A stretch of DNA of 64,000 nt from Mongoliimonas terrestris (GCF_001927285.1 NZ_MSIG01000006.1:248001-312000); one strand, 5' to 3'. Positions 53,723-63,335 are shown, numbered from the stretch's first letter. A program made the numbers and translations. The notes: generated by a model not told the origin, from the letters alone.

Positions 53723-54481
53723 ATGATCATCATTATCAAGGGACTGAGCGGCGCCGGCAAATCCACCGCCGTGCGGGCGATCGCCGCGCTCTACGATGCT
53801 CCGCACGCGGCCGAGCGGGGCGCGGACGGCCGCGTGCTGTCGACCGTCCACGCGCATCCGACAGGCGGCCGGCCGATGACCGTGCTCGGCGGCTACGGAC
53901 GACGCGGTGGCGGCTGCGACGCGATCCGCCAAGCGGACGGGGGCCTCGACCGGGTGCTCGCCGCCGCGCACCGTGCCGATGCCGCCGGATCCGACGTGCT
54001 CCTGGAAGGCAATGCGTTGTCCTTCGACACCACGATCACCCTGGCGCTCGCCCGGCTGTCCGCTACGCGGGTGCTTCTCATCGCGCCGGACGTGGCGGCC
54101 TCGCTCGACGCCCTCCGCCGTCGCCGCCGCCTGCGCTCCACCGACCTCCCCGCAGAGCGCCGTCGCCTGGAAGCCGAGGCCGCCCGGCTCGCCGCGGCCC
54201 TCTCTCTCCTCCCGTCGACCGTCGCGGTCACCGTCGCACCGCGCCCAGCGGTGATCCGGACCGCCGCCACCTGGCTCGGCCTTCCTCCGACGCTCACGCC
54301 GCCGGCACCAACGGCTTGCCACACCCGTCCAGCACCCGGTCACGGTGCCGGGGGCCTGGCGCCCGGTCCCACGCATGCGGACGACGCTGAGCGGACCCGC
54401 CTCCCCGGTCGCCGCGACCCGCACCTGCAGCCACCGGACCGGTTCCCTGCACGCCGCCCCGCCCCCATGCACACGCATTGA
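53723..54481 (+). CDS. P-loop kinase-like protein
   Basis: 252 residues from ATG 53723. Walker A GLSGAGKST at ~7-15 and a hydrophobic strand ending in VLLEGNALSFD, near the usual Walker B position. An Arg-rich LID-like region (SLDALRRRRRLRST) follows. The last ~70 residues are Pro/Arg/His-rich and probably disordered. It resembles small nucleoside or zeta-toxin-type kinases, but the substrate is unclear. Confidence 0.7.
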   Translation: MIIIIKGLSGAGKSTAVRAIAALYDAPHAAERGADGRVLSTVHAHPTGGRPMTVLGGYGRRGGGCDAIRQADGGLDRVLAAAHRADAAGSDVLLEGNALSFDTTITLALARLSATRVLLIAPDVAASLDALRRRRRLRSTDLPAERRRLEAEAARLAAALSLLPSTVAVTVAPRPAVIRTAATWLGLPPTLTPPAPTACHTRPAPGHGAGGLAPGPTHADDAERTRLPGRRDPHLQPPDRFPARRPAPMHTH

Positions 54482-54579
54482 CCCTGGTTAAGGCGGACAC
54501 ATTTTTTGCGACGCATGCTTCTGCCGGCCATGGGACGCCGTCCCGCAACGGTCGCAACCAGCCGGGAAGCATTAAGCCC

Positions 54580-55701
54580 ATGCAAGCCCTGACCCGCAAA
54601 CGAACGACCCGCAGAGCTCTTCTCGTCGGTGCCGGGCTTGCGGCTGTCGGCGGCGGTGGCCTCATCGCCCTTCGTGCCGCGGCCCGCTCGGCCTATGCGG
54701 CCGCCGAAGAGACCGTTTGGACGCCGCCGGCGCTCCGGCCCGAGCGTCCGGACGCGCTCCGGACGACCCTGGTCCACTACGCGACGCTGGCGGCCAACGG
54801 GCACAACACCCAGCCCTGGCGCTTTCGCCTCGAGGCCGAGGGGATCCGCATCGGGCCGGACCCCGCCCGCCGCACGCCGGTGGTCGACCCGGACGACCAC
54901 CATGTGTTCGCCAGCCTCGGCGCGGCGGCGGAAAATCTCGCCATCGCGGCCGGCCGCTTCGGCCTTGCGGCAGAGGTCGCGCCCGGCGCCGATGGCGTCT
55001 TCGTGGCCCTGTCCGAAGCCGGCACGGCACCCGGCTCGTCGCCGCTCTTCGCCGCCGTCACAGAGCGGAGGTGCGTACGCCTCGACTACGACGGCGCGCA
55101 ACTTTCGGCGGCCGACTGGAACGCCATCTCGGCCGCCGGAACTCTGCCGGGTGTCGACGTGGCGATCCACACCAGCACCGCCGACCGGAACGCCCTCGCG
55201 GCGCTGGTGGTGGCGGGCAACACGGCGCAGATGGGCGACCCGGCCTTCGTCGCCGAGTTGAAGCACTGGATCCGTTTCGACGGCAGCCATGCAGCCCGCA
55301 CGCTCGACGGGCTCTACGCCGCCGCTTCCGGCAATCCCGAGGTGCCCGCCTGGCTCGGCGCGCGCCTCTTCGACTACGCCTTTACGGTGGAGAGCGAGAA
55401 CGCCCGCTATCGTCGCCAGATGGAGACGAGCGCCGGTGTCGCCGTCGTCCTTGCCGAGACGGACGCGCGCGCCGGTTGGATCCAAGCCGGCCGGGCGGCC
55501 CAGCGTATGGCCCTCGAAGCGACCGCGCGCGGCATCCGTTCGGCCTTCCTCAACCAGCCGACGGAGGCGCTCGGCGTCAGGCCGGACCTGATGGCCTTCC
55601 TGAAAACCTCCCGGCGCCCGAACCTCGTCATGCGTTTCGGCAGAGGTCCCCTGCCGCCGCGCTCCCTCCGCCGCCCACCCGAGGCGGTGATCGACGCCTG
55701 A
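54580..55701 (+). CDS. exported Acg/nitroreductase-family protein
   Basis: 373 residues from ATG 54580. A Tat-like signal (KRTTRRALLVGAGLAAVGGG) precedes an Acg/nitroreductase fold: LVHYATLAANGHNTQPWRFRL is the FMN-binding signature of this group, and the Arg-rich RRCVRLDYDG and C-terminal GIRSAFLNQPTE segments are typical. Acg-like proteins bind FMN and may sequester rather than reduce. Its export is unusual compared with cytoplasmic nitroreductases. Confidence 0.82.
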   Translation: MQALTRKRTTRRALLVGAGLAAVGGGGLIALRAAARSAYAAAEETVWTPPALRPERPDALRTTLVHYATLAANGHNTQPWRFRLEAEGIRIGPDPARRTPVVDPDDHHVFASLGAAAENLAIAAGRFGLAAEVAPGADGVFVALSEAGTAPGSSPLFAAVTERRCVRLDYDGAQLSAADWNAISAAGTLPGVDVAIHTSTADRNALAALVVAGNTAQMGDPAFVAELKHWIRFDGSHAARTLDGLYAAASGNPEVPAWLGARLFDYAFTVESENARYRRQMETSAGVAVVLAETDARAGWIQAGRAAQRMALEATARGIRSAFLNQPTEALGVRPDLMAFLKTSRRPNLVMRFGRGPLPPRSLRRPPEAVIDA

Positions 55702-55743
55702 GCGGACCGACCTTCTCCGGGCCGCATCTTGTCTTCAGTCCAA

Positions 55744-55762
55744 ATCCGGACTATATTCGGAT
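55744..55762. promoter_or_regulatory. palindromic operator upstream of the Xre/RES pair
   Basis: ATCCG-N9-CGGAT (arms 55744-55748 and 55758-55762) with a further TCCGGA at 55762-55767, 17-35 bases before the antitoxin start. It fits autoregulation by the antitoxin. Confidence 0.5.
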
Positions 55763-55778
55763 CCGGAAGGATGCGATC

Positions 55779-56303
55779 ATGCCCCCCCGGAACCAGCGGT
55801 CCGCCGCAACGCCCTCGACCCCGGCAAGCCTCGGCCCCGAGCGCTTCCTGCCGGCCAACCGTCGGCGCCTCAGCGGTCCGGGGCTCAGGACCTTCCTGGC
55901 CATTGCCGACCTCTGGGGCCTTGCCGACGAGGAACGCCTGCTCGTCCTCGGCATGCCGTCGCGGTCCACCTACTACGGCTGGGCGAAGGCGGTTCGGGAG
56001 CACCGCGACATCACCCTCGACGTGGACATGCTGACCCGCATCTCCCTCGTGCTCGGCATCCACCAGGCCCTCGGCATCCTGCACGCGACCGAGCGGGACG
56101 GCGTCGCATGGCTGCGCACGCCGCACGGCGCGCCGCTCTTCGGCGGTCGCCCGCCGATGGCGCTGGTCACCAGCGGAACCCAGGATGGTCTCCTCGCCGT
56201 CCGGCGATTCCTCGATGCGGCACGCGGCGGGCTCTACATGCCGCCGAACGAGATCGACCGGTCCTTCCGCCCCTACGCGGACGCAGACATCGTCTTTACA
56301 TGA
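55779..56303 (+). CDS. Xre/MbcA/ParS-type antitoxin (DUF2384)
   Basis: 174 residues from ATG 55779 with GGAAGG upstream. The C-terminal ~60 residues carry the toxin-binding domain pattern (LGILHATERDGVAWLRTPHG, FGGRPPMALVTSGTQDGLL, VRRFLDAARGG). The N-terminal part is a Xre-like HTH (GMPSRSTYYGWAKAVREH). The last bases overlap the RES gene (ATGA). Neutralises the downstream toxin and probably represses the operon. Confidence 0.88.
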   Translation: MPPRNQRSAATPSTPASLGPERFLPANRRRLSGPGLRTFLAIADLWGLADEERLLVLGMPSRSTYYGWAKAVREHRDITLDVDMLTRISLVLGIHQALGILHATERDGVAWLRTPHGAPLFGGRPPMALVTSGTQDGLLAVRRFLDAARGGLYMPPNEIDRSFRPYADADIVFT

Positions 56304-57001
56304 TCGAGGCCCACGCCCCGGCGCCGCAGCCGACCATCCGCCTCATCCCGTCCCGCTTTCCGCCGATCGGCCTCTTCGACACGGTGGCGACCGCCGCCGA
56401 CCTCGACGCCGTCATGGATCTCGCCGGCTGGACGAACGACCGCCTGGTGGCCGACCGCATCGCCCGCCTCCCGCGCGACGAATGGGTCTACGGCCGTCCG
56501 AACGCCAGCGTGGTCATGGCCGCCTTCCTGCACGTCGCGCCGGGCGGCATGCGCTTCAACGGACCGGATCTCGGCGCCTGGTACGCGGCCGCGACGCTCA
56601 CCACGGCCGTCGCGGAGGTCGGCCATCACCTGCGGCGCGAGGCGGCGGCGACTGGCGCCGCCACCCTGTCGCGCCAATACCGCAGCTACACGGCCCGGCT
56701 TCTCGGCGACTACCTGGATATCCGCGGCCAGCAGGCAACCTTGCCGGACGTCTACGCCCCCGACAGCTATGCCGCCGGCCAGGCGCTCGGCGAGAGCATT
56801 CGCGCGTCGGGCGGCGCCGGCATCCTCTTCGACAGCATCCGCCACCAAGGCGGCCTGAACGTCGCCGCCCACCGCCCCCGCAACGTGACGGAGGTGACCC
56901 AGGCCGACCACTTCGACATCCGCGTGGAGACGGCGAGCAGCCGGATCGAGGCGAAGCGCCTCGGCTCCGGCGGATCGCCAGAGGCCGACGGGACCACCTG
57001 A
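56300..57001 (+). CDS. RES-domain toxin
   Basis: 233 residues from ATG 56300. Conserved RES features are visible: RFPPIGLFDT (Arg), GGMRFNGPDLGAWYAAATLTTAVAEVGHH (Tyr and Glu) and SIRHQGGLNVAAHRPRN (Ser). RES toxins deplete NAD+. Coupled to the upstream antitoxin by a four-base overlap. Confidence 0.88.
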   Translation: MIEAHAPAPQPTIRLIPSRFPPIGLFDTVATAADLDAVMDLAGWTNDRLVADRIARLPRDEWVYGRPNASVVMAAFLHVAPGGMRFNGPDLGAWYAAATLTTAVAEVGHHLRREAAATGAATLSRQYRSYTARLLGDYLDIRGQQATLPDVYAPDSYAAGQALGESIRASGGAGILFDSIRHQGGLNVAAHRPRNVTEVTQADHFDIRVETASSRIEAKRLGSGGSPEADGTT

Positions 57002-57002
57002 C

Positions 57003-57755
57003 TCAAGCCGAAGCCTGGCCGTTCTCACGGATGGATCGCCCGCCGTCGCGCGCCTGCACCGTCAACGGATGGCGTGGATGCTCATGATACGAGTCCCGTT
57101 GCTTACCGGATTCGGTCAGCCTTGCCTCCAAGACGGTCGCGACGTCACCCGTCACGTCACCGTGCTCCAGACACTCTCGGGCTTCCACCTCGGTCATCAC
57201 CAGATGCCGGCCGGACGGCATGCGGACCGCTATGGTCTCGGCCGCCCGGAAGAAAGCGTAGGCATGCCCCACATCCATCGGCGATTCGTATCCCGACGTC
57301 TCGAACGTCATTTGGCGCAAGACGTTCACCGTCTTTCGCAGCAGGAGCCAGATCATGATGTTCCGGTGGATCGGCATTTCCGCCACCGCCTTCGGAATCC
57401 GTTGCTGGAACAGACCCAGGAACGCCCTGTGGCTGTCGATGTGCGCCAGTTCGCCGTGGACGGCGAGCGCCGCGCGCTTGGTGATGCCGTACAACCGGAC
57501 GGCTTTGCGGCCGTCCGAGAGAAAGCGGGCGAGATGGAGTTCCGTGAAGCTCGACCGGGCCTCCATCCGCAGGGCCACCATGAAGTCGAGAAGGTCGATG
57601 GACGGCGGCTCGGCTGAAAAGTCCCCGTCGCACCGAAGCATCAGGAACGAGTGCATCTTCAGCCAGCCGTCCGGCCTCGGCACGAACCCCTGCTCGACGG
57701 CCAGGGCCCGGCGCATCGCCGCCGCTTCCAGATCATCTGCATCGTCGAAAGACAC
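57003..57755 (-). CDS. hypothetical protein convergent with the RES toxin
   Basis: 250 residues. Mostly helical with a central segment RNIMIWLLLRKTVNVLRQMTF and no recognised domain. Its stop lies one base from the RES toxin stop on the opposite strand. Function unknown. Confidence 0.6.
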   Translation of the reverse strand: MSFDDADDLEAAAMRRALAVEQGFVPRPDGWLKMHSFLMLRCDGDFSAEPPSIDLLDFMVALRMEARSSFTELHLARFLSDGRKAVRLYGITKRAALAVHGELAHIDSHRAFLGLFQQRIPKAVAEMPIHRNIMIWLLLRKTVNVLRQMTFETSGYESPMDVGHAYAFFRAAETIAVRMPSGRHLVMTEVEARECLEHGDVTGDVATVLEARLTESGKQRDSYHEHPRHPLTVQARDGGRSIRENGQASA

Positions 57756-57994
57756 GGCCTCGTCTCCCCACGGCCCCCACCCTCGCCCGTCGCCTGGAGC
57801 CTCGAGCGACTCACCACGATACCGCCTCGCCGCCGGACGCAGAAGCGCGCGCCGCGCGTGGCTCGTACAGGCATCAGCGCCCAGGTGAGATCGGTGCGGA
57901 CGGCACGGTCAGCCGACGTCGGCTTGATGCGGAACTCCACGTGTGCCATGTATAACAAACTTGACGAATTGGCTAACGCCAGGGCACCCACCTG

Positions 57995-58384
57995 ATGTCT
58001 TCCTCTCCCCGATCGACCAGGCAAGGCAACACGGGCTCACGGCGGCGGACCCGTTCGCAGCAAACCGGAAGGCTCCTTGAACCGGGCATTGAGACGACAC
58101 CGGTGAAGGATGCGGGTGATGGCACGCGCTCCAACGAAGAAGCTCGGGTCAGATCGGTGATCCGCGTCGCGAAGAGTATCGGCCTTTTGAAGGACAAGGA
58201 CAGCCGGATCACGGGCCGAGTGAGCGCGGACCTTGTGAAGGAAGCGAAGGCCAGGACGGGAATCGAATCCGACACCGACCTCATCGAGTACGCTTTGGCG
58301 AACGTGGCCATCGAAGACGGGTTCGTGGAGGCCTTCCAGTCGACCAAGGCAACCGTGCCCCGCGAGATCGATCTCGAGTTCTGA
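57995..58384 (+). CDS. putative antitoxin of a PIN toxin
   Basis: 129 residues from ATG 57995. The N-terminal ~50 residues are basic and disordered; the C-terminal part (RVSADLVKEAKARTGIESDTDLIEYALANVA) resembles ribbon-helix-helix antitoxins. It ends two bases before the PIN gene. Confidence 0.65.
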   Translation: MSSSPRSTRQGNTGSRRRTRSQQTGRLLEPGIETTPVKDAGDGTRSNEEARVRSVIRVAKSIGLLKDKDSRITGRVSADLVKEAKARTGIESDTDLIEYALANVAIEDGFVEAFQSTKATVPREIDLEF

Positions 58385-58386
58385 TC

Positions 58387-58956
58387 TTGGCGACGATCGC
58401 GTTCGAAAAAGCGGTTCGGCTCGCGCAGGTGGGGCGTTCGGGCACCCTCGCCCGGCGCGACGAGGCCATGCTCCCCTTCCTCGGCGACCATGCGGAGGCG
58501 GGCGCGTCGCTGCTCCTCGACACCACGATCTACATCGACCAGATGCAAGGCAGGCTCCCATCCGTCGTCGAACACCTTGTCGGACTTCGAACTGTCTTTC
58601 ACACGACCGTGGCGGTCACCGAACTCATGCACGCGGTGGGGCGCCTGGATCCGGCGCATCCCGAGACAGCAAATGTCGTGGCGCAGATGCGCGCCCAGGT
58701 CACGGCCATTCGCGAGCACCGCCTTCGGGAACCGGACGCGGACGTCCAGGCGCGAGCCGCCGTGCTCTCGGGCGTGCTCTGCAGGCTTCAAGGCTACGCC
58801 AAGGATGACCGCTTTCGCGCACTCCACGACGCCATGATCTATTTCCAGGCGCTCAAGCTCGGCCTGACAGTGCTGACCAGGAACGTCAGAGATTTTGACT
58901 TCCTTTTGCAGCTGATGCCGGAGGGCCGTGTGCTGCTCTACCGCCAAGAAGCGTAA
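58387..58956 (+). CDS. PIN-domain ribonuclease toxin
   Basis: 189 residues from TTG 58387, immediately after the antitoxin stop. PIN acidic residues are visible: LLLDTTIYID (Asp), VAVTELMHAVG (Glu) and HDAMIYFQALKLGLTVLTRNVRDFDFL (Asp with the C-terminal Asn-x-x-Asp/Phe). Such toxins cleave RNA. A hairpin CATACTT/AAGTATG (58972-58994) follows. Confidence 0.82.
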   Translation: MATIAFEKAVRLAQVGRSGTLARRDEAMLPFLGDHAEAGASLLLDTTIYIDQMQGRLPSVVEHLVGLRTVFHTTVAVTELMHAVGRLDPAHPETANVVAQMRAQVTAIREHRLREPDADVQARAAVLSGVLCRLQGYAKDDRFRALHDAMIYFQALKLGLTVLTRNVRDFDFLLQLMPEGRVLLYRQEA

Positions 58957-59072
58957 GGCTCGGCAGGAAAACATACTTATACTTTGAAAGTATGCGATCA
59001 GTGGTTGTCTAAGCGCTGGATCTTACAAGTGTGTGAGCGAAACACTAAGGCTCGCGAGTGAGACACACCCAT

Positions 59073-59149
59073 TGGCGACCCCAGCAGGGCTCGAACCTGC
59101 GACCTGCCGCTTAGAAGGCGGCTGCTCTATCCAGCTGAGCTATGGGGTC
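59073..59149 (-). tRNA. tRNA-Arg(UCU)
   Basis: 77 nt including encoded CCA. Acceptor GACCCCA, anticodon loop CTTCTAA (anticodon TCT), T arm GGTTCGAGCCC. Complete cloverleaf. Confidence 0.97.
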
Positions 59150-59287
59150 TTCTGCCATGGGACACCGGCCGTTGGCCGGCGGGGCTGGAGCCTGGTCTGA
59201 CTGGAGCGAAACGCGGATCGGCGAGATGCTGCCCCATCTTGAAAAAGCCGGAGCGACGATCCGATTTCACCCAGACAGATCAATGCT

Positions 59288-59593
59288 CTAGTGGGTCCAG
59301 GTCTCGGCCCGGTTGAACTTGAAGTTGTCCGAGTAGGACATGCGCTTGGCGGTGCGCTCCTTCGGCTCCTGCACCCGGTAGGCGATGCCGTGGCGGGTGC
59401 AGTAGGCGATCGCCTCCTCCTTGGTGTCGAAGGAGAGGGTCACCTGCTGGAGCATGTCGGACGAGGTGGTGTAGCCCATCAGCGGCTCCACCGTGCGGGG
59501 CTTCTCCGGCTCGTACTGGAGGACCCACGCCTTGGTGCGGGCCTGGCCCGACTGCATGGCGGTGCGGCTCGGCTTGTAGATGCGCGCGGTCAT
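59288..59593 (-). CDS. NDUFS4-like complex I subunit (ETC_C1_NDUFS4)
   Basis: 101 residues from ATG 59593. The sequence ARIYKPSRTAMQSGQARTKAWVL and PLMGYTTSSDMLQQVTLSF, with the C-terminal YSDNFKFNRAETWTH, match the bacterial homologue of the 18-kDa NDUFS4 subunit of NADH dehydrogenase. Found almost only in alphaproteobacteria. Lies 88 bases downstream of tRNA-Pro on the same strand. Confidence 0.93.
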   Translation of the reverse strand: MTARIYKPSRTAMQSGQARTKAWVLQYEPEKPRTVEPLMGYTTSSDMLQQVTLSFDTKEEAIAYCTRHGIAYRVQEPKERTAKRMSYSDNFKFNRAETWTH

Positions 59594-59681
59594 GGCCTTC
59601 GCCCCCTGCCCTCTTGGACGGAGCATCGGCCCGTCCGGCTTTCCTTGGCGGGAAACACCCGCCGGGTCGTCTCGTTCGGAG

Positions 59682-59758
59682 TGGTCGGGGCAGCAAGATT
59701 CGAACTTGCGGCCCCCTGCTCCCAAAGCAGGTGCTCTACCAGGCTGAGCTATGCCCCG
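59682..59758 (-). tRNA. tRNA-Pro(UGG)
   Basis: 77 nt including encoded CCA. Acceptor CGGGGCA/TGCCCCG, anticodon loop with TGG in CTGCTTTGGGAGCAG, T arm AGTTCGAATCT. Complete cloverleaf. Confidence 0.97.
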
Positions 59759-60091
59759 ACGATCCGAACGCGTCGATTTCGTAGCGTTTTACGCCCGAAA
59801 GGGCAAGCGAGGTCTGAAGCCAATTCGGAACATACAGGAGCCAAACGGCAGGATCCGGGACCGCCAGTCCCGGAAAAGTCCCGAAATACGTTCCGGCGGT
59901 GTTCCACCTTCTGGCCGGTCATCACCCCGACCACGAACGGTGGCGATCGTCCGCGCGGGCCACTTCAGTTCCTGCCCCAGCTTACACGCGCGGCATCCGG
60001 TGATATGTATTGCTGATGCTCCAGCCGGCTCTGGCAGAGGAGCCTTGGTGTCTGTGAATGTAGGACATGCGAAAGCGAGGAAGGCCCGGGT
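59759..60091. other. gene-free region
   Basis: About 330 bases between tRNA-Pro and the histidine-kinase gene. It contains a perfect eight-base hairpin TCCGGGAC-N5-GTCCCGGA (59854-59874) and presumably two divergent promoters, but no convincing ORF. Confidence 0.5.
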
Positions 60092-61810
60092 GTGACTAGG
60101 TTCCGTTCCGCTCTCAGGCATCTCTCATCCGTGCAAGCACGGCTCCTATTCATCGTGTTCGCAGTTCTGCTACCGGCACTCGTAGCTGGTGGTATCTTGG
60201 TTCAGACCGGTTACCAAAGCGAGCGGGAGGCGGTTGAGAAGCATCTTCAGGAGACGGCAAGAGCACTATCACTCGTCGTCGACCGCCAGTTCGGGCAGGC
60301 AGAGGCATTACTCTGGGCGCTTTCGACCTCGCCGCAGCTTTACGAAAAGGATTTCGTACAGTTCGACACGCGGGCGAGAGCGGCAATTCGGCTTCCAGGA
60401 GCCTGGGTCACCGTTGCTGATGACCGAAAGCAATTGGTCAATACTTTACTGCCAGCCGGAAGCTCCCTTCCTTACGTTGCAGATAAAAAACACCGCATAG
60501 GATTAACAGCTGGTACGGTGCGGGTGAGCAACCTGTTTACCGGCCTCGTAGCAAAACGGCCAGCAGCGGGCGTTGATACCGTTTTAACTTTGGAAGATGG
60601 CACCGGGCTATATATCAGCCTCAACTTCTTCGCAGAAACCGTCAGCAGTATATTAGAAGATCAAAGGCTGCCGCCAGGTTGGATAGGTGCAATCCTGGAC
60701 CGCAATGGAACGGTCGTCGCCAGGACCAGAGATGCCGAAAAATTTGTAGGCAAGCCGGCAACACCCGAAAATGTCGAAAGGGTCCGTGCCGGCGTGCGAG
60801 AGGTCGTTTCGGAAAGCACTTCGTTAGATGGGATCTCGACGGTGATTGCTCTGGCCCGTTCACCAAGATCTGGCTGGTCAACCATAGTGGCTGTGCCACG
60901 TTCTGAAATCAGGGCGCCAGCATGGCGGTCTGCAGTTTACTTGACCCTGATTGGAGGGTTCCTGCTGGCCCTCGGAACCCTGATTGCATGGCTGGTCGGA
61001 CGCACTATCGCCGGCCCCGTGGAGGCCTTGGCGCACTTGGCAAATCAAGTCGGGGCCGGCGAGCCGGTCAAAGCCTCGAGGAGCGGCCTTGTGGAAATCG
61101 ACCGGGTCGGCGATGCGCTCGCTTTGGCCTCCAAGCAGCTTCGGGATGCGGACCGCCGGCAGAAACTGCTGATCGACGAATTGAACCACAGGGTAAAGAA
61201 CACCCTCGCCACTGTCCAATCGCTCGCTGCGCAGGTAGCCCGTTCTGGGTTGCCGCCCCGAGTGGCCCAGGAGCGTTTTGAGCAGCGCCTGCTCGCACTC
61301 TCGCGCACTCACAACCTTCTCAATGAAACCCTATGGGAAGGCGCTTCCCTAAGGACCATTGTAGAGGCCGAGTTCGAGCCGTACGTCGGCCCGTCGCAAC
61401 GAATGCATTTGAACGGGCCTGAGCTCGACCTGCCGGCGCGCCAAGCGGTTACATTAGGAATGGCCATTCATGAGCTCACTACGAACGCGGTTAAATATGG
61501 AGCGCTATCCGCGGCCTCAGGTCAGGTCGAGGTAAGTTGGAAGGTCGAACACCATGCCGAACAGGACACCCTGATCATCCTATGGTGCGAAGCGGGCGGC
61601 CCTGCGTTGACGTCGCAGCCTGCCTCGGGCTTCGGCTCGCGGCTGCTCCGTCAAACGATAAATTACGAGCTCGGCGGGCACATCGACCTGCGCTTCGAAC
61701 CCGACGGTTTTTGCTGCACGATCACGATACCGATCGGCGCACACCCAACCTGGTCGGTACCACCTCAGTCTTTGACTTGCCACGAACCTGCACGCCAGGC
61801 GGCGCCATAA
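60092..61810 (+). CDS. HWE/HisKA_2-family sensor histidine kinase
   Basis: 572 residues from GTG 60092 with GAGGAAGG upstream. TM1 (~19-40) and TM2 (~283-305) enclose a ~240-residue periplasmic Cache-like sensor. A HAMP-like region precedes the kinase: H-box ELNHRVKNTLATVQSLAAQ (~366), N-box HELTTNAVKYGALS (~463), and a C-terminal GFGSRLLRQTINYELGG ATP-lid region. HWE kinases often feed the general stress response or light signalling. No response regulator is adjacent. Its GC content is somewhat lower than its neighbours'. Confidence 0.92.
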   Translation: MTRFRSALRHLSSVQARLLFIVFAVLLPALVAGGILVQTGYQSEREAVEKHLQETARALSLVVDRQFGQAEALLWALSTSPQLYEKDFVQFDTRARAAIRLPGAWVTVADDRKQLVNTLLPAGSSLPYVADKKHRIGLTAGTVRVSNLFTGLVAKRPAAGVDTVLTLEDGTGLYISLNFFAETVSSILEDQRLPPGWIGAILDRNGTVVARTRDAEKFVGKPATPENVERVRAGVREVVSESTSLDGISTVIALARSPRSGWSTIVAVPRSEIRAPAWRSAVYLTLIGGFLLALGTLIAWLVGRTIAGPVEALAHLANQVGAGEPVKASRSGLVEIDRVGDALALASKQLRDADRRQKLLIDELNHRVKNTLATVQSLAAQVARSGLPPRVAQERFEQRLLALSRTHNLLNETLWEGASLRTIVEAEFEPYVGPSQRMHLNGPELDLPARQAVTLGMAIHELTTNAVKYGALSAASGQVEVSWKVEHHAEQDTLIILWCEAGGPALTSQPASGFGSRLLRQTINYELGGHIDLRFEPDGFCCTITIPIGAHPTWSVPPQSLTCHEPARQAAP

Positions 61811-61850
61811 GCGGATCTGGCGCCCATGGGGGCCACACCGCGAGCCCAGC

Positions 61851-62759
61851 CTATCGCAATGCGTTTTGAGGAAGTGCGCTTGCGAGATAACGGGCGAGGT
61901 GGTCGACGCAAGCTCGGACCCGCATCGCCATAAGCCGGTTCGAAGGGTAAACTGCATAGATGCCAGCCTCGGGCGCCGTCCAGTCGGCAAGCAGTCGTAT
62001 CAGCCGGCCTTCGGCGCATTCACGCATCACGGCCCAATCAGGCAGCGCCGCCAAGCCGAACCCCTCAAGCGCGGCCTGGCGTAGCGAAGCGGTGGAGTGG
62101 GTCAAGAGCATGGGGGTGACCGGTACAGTGACTAGGCCCTCGGGGCCGCGGAAGCGCCATTCACGCGCCCAGAACACTGGGGCAAAACCAATCAACCGGT
62201 GCCGGACAACTTCGAAGGGGTGGCTCGGCGAGCCAGCCGTCGCGAGGTAGCCGGGAGACGCCACGATGATGACGCGCGAGGTCCCCAGACGGCGGACGAT
62301 CAACTGGGGGTCAGGGTCGACCACAATACGGATCGCAAGGTCGAAGGCGGAGTCGACGAGGTCGGTTTGCTTCACATCCTCATGAAGCTCGATTGTCAGC
62401 CGTGGATGCGCAGCAAGAAATGTCGCGAGCGAGGGTACTAGAAATCGGTCGGCAAAGTCGTCCACCGCACCAATCCGAAGCCGGCCGGCTGGCTCCTCGG
62501 CCCGCGCAGCGAGCTCGTCATAGCCAGCCTGCGCTTCGGTCATCGCGCGCCGCACCCGTTCGTAGAAGGCTCGACCTGCCTCGGTCGGCACGACTTGGCG
62601 TGTTGTGCGCTCGAACAGCCTAGTCCCGACCCGAACCTCAAGCTCTCGAACTGCTTCGCTCACCCGCGAGCGCGACAGGTTCAGCGCCGCAGCCGCCCGG
62701 CTGAAATTGCCAAGCTCGACTACACGCGCGAACACTTCAAGATCGTCGAACAGTGCCAT
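61851..62759 (-). CDS. LysR-family transcriptional regulator
   Basis: 302 residues from ATG 62759. The HTH (GNFSRAAAALNLSRSRVSEAVRELEVRVGTRLFERTTRQV) and the substrate-binding domain (GRLRIGAVDDFADRFLVPSL to the end) match CrgA/aminoethylphosphonate-type LTTRs. Divergent from a cupin gene 117 bases away, its likely target. Confidence 0.95.
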   Translation of the reverse strand: MALFDDLEVFARVVELGNFSRAAAALNLSRSRVSEAVRELEVRVGTRLFERTTRQVVPTEAGRAFYERVRRAMTEAQAGYDELAARAEEPAGRLRIGAVDDFADRFLVPSLATFLAAHPRLTIELHEDVKQTDLVDSAFDLAIRIVVDPDPQLIVRRLGTSRVIIVASPGYLATAGSPSHPFEVVRHRLIGFAPVFWAREWRFRGPEGLVTVPVTPMLLTHSTASLRQAALEGFGLAALPDWAVMRECAEGRLIRLLADWTAPEAGIYAVYPSNRLMAMRVRACVDHLARYLASALPQNALR

Positions 62760-62876
62760 AGCCGATTGTTCGCTGACGCCGGACACCGTGTCCAGCACCG
62801 GCCGTCTACTATCAACCAAAGCGTCCGTTATCCAGTGTTGTGCGGCACCAAGCCGCCAGCGAATGGAGGAACTCTC

Positions 62877-63335
62877 ATGCCGGACAACGTATTTCGCGAC
62901 GCCGCAATCGCGCTACCCGCTACACTGCCGATGTCTGTGGCTTTCGGCCGCCGCCGCTTTCATGCCACTGCCGCCCAGACCGGAGGCCGAGTTTCAGTTT
63001 GGGAGGAATTCGTTGCCCCAGGCGAAGGTACGCCTCCCCATATTCACTATCGTGAGGACGAGACTTTCCATGTGCTCGCAGGTCGGGTTCGCATCTGGTG
63101 CGGAGAGGAGAGCTTCGAAGCTGGTCCAGGGGCAACCGCTGTGCTGCCCAAGGGGGTGCGGCATTACTTTCGCAACGAGTCGGCAGAGGAGGCGCGGCTG
63201 CTTGTTGTCTGCACGCCTGGCGGCTTCGAGGGTATGCTGATCGATGCCGCCGACCGCGTGGCTGGCGACCCCTCAACCGGGCCGGATGTGTTCGGCGAAC
63301 TCGCCCCGCGCTACGGCCTCGAGTTTGTCGATTAA
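62877..63335 (+). CDS. cupin-domain protein
   Basis: 152 residues from ATG 62877 with GGAGGA upstream. One beta-barrel with cupin motif 1 (TPPHIHYREDETFHVLAGRV, metal-ligand HxH and Glu) and motif 2 (LPKGVRHYFRNES). Small cupins act as isomerases, dioxygenases or ligand binders. Divergent from the LysR gene, so probably under its control. Confidence 0.9.
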   Translation: MPDNVFRDAAIALPATLPMSVAFGRRRFHATAAQTGGRVSVWEEFVAPGEGTPPHIHYREDETFHVLAGRVRIWCGEESFEAGPGATAVLPKGVRHYFRNESAEEARLLVVCTPGGFEGMLIDAADRVAGDPSTGPDVFGELAPRYGLEFVD

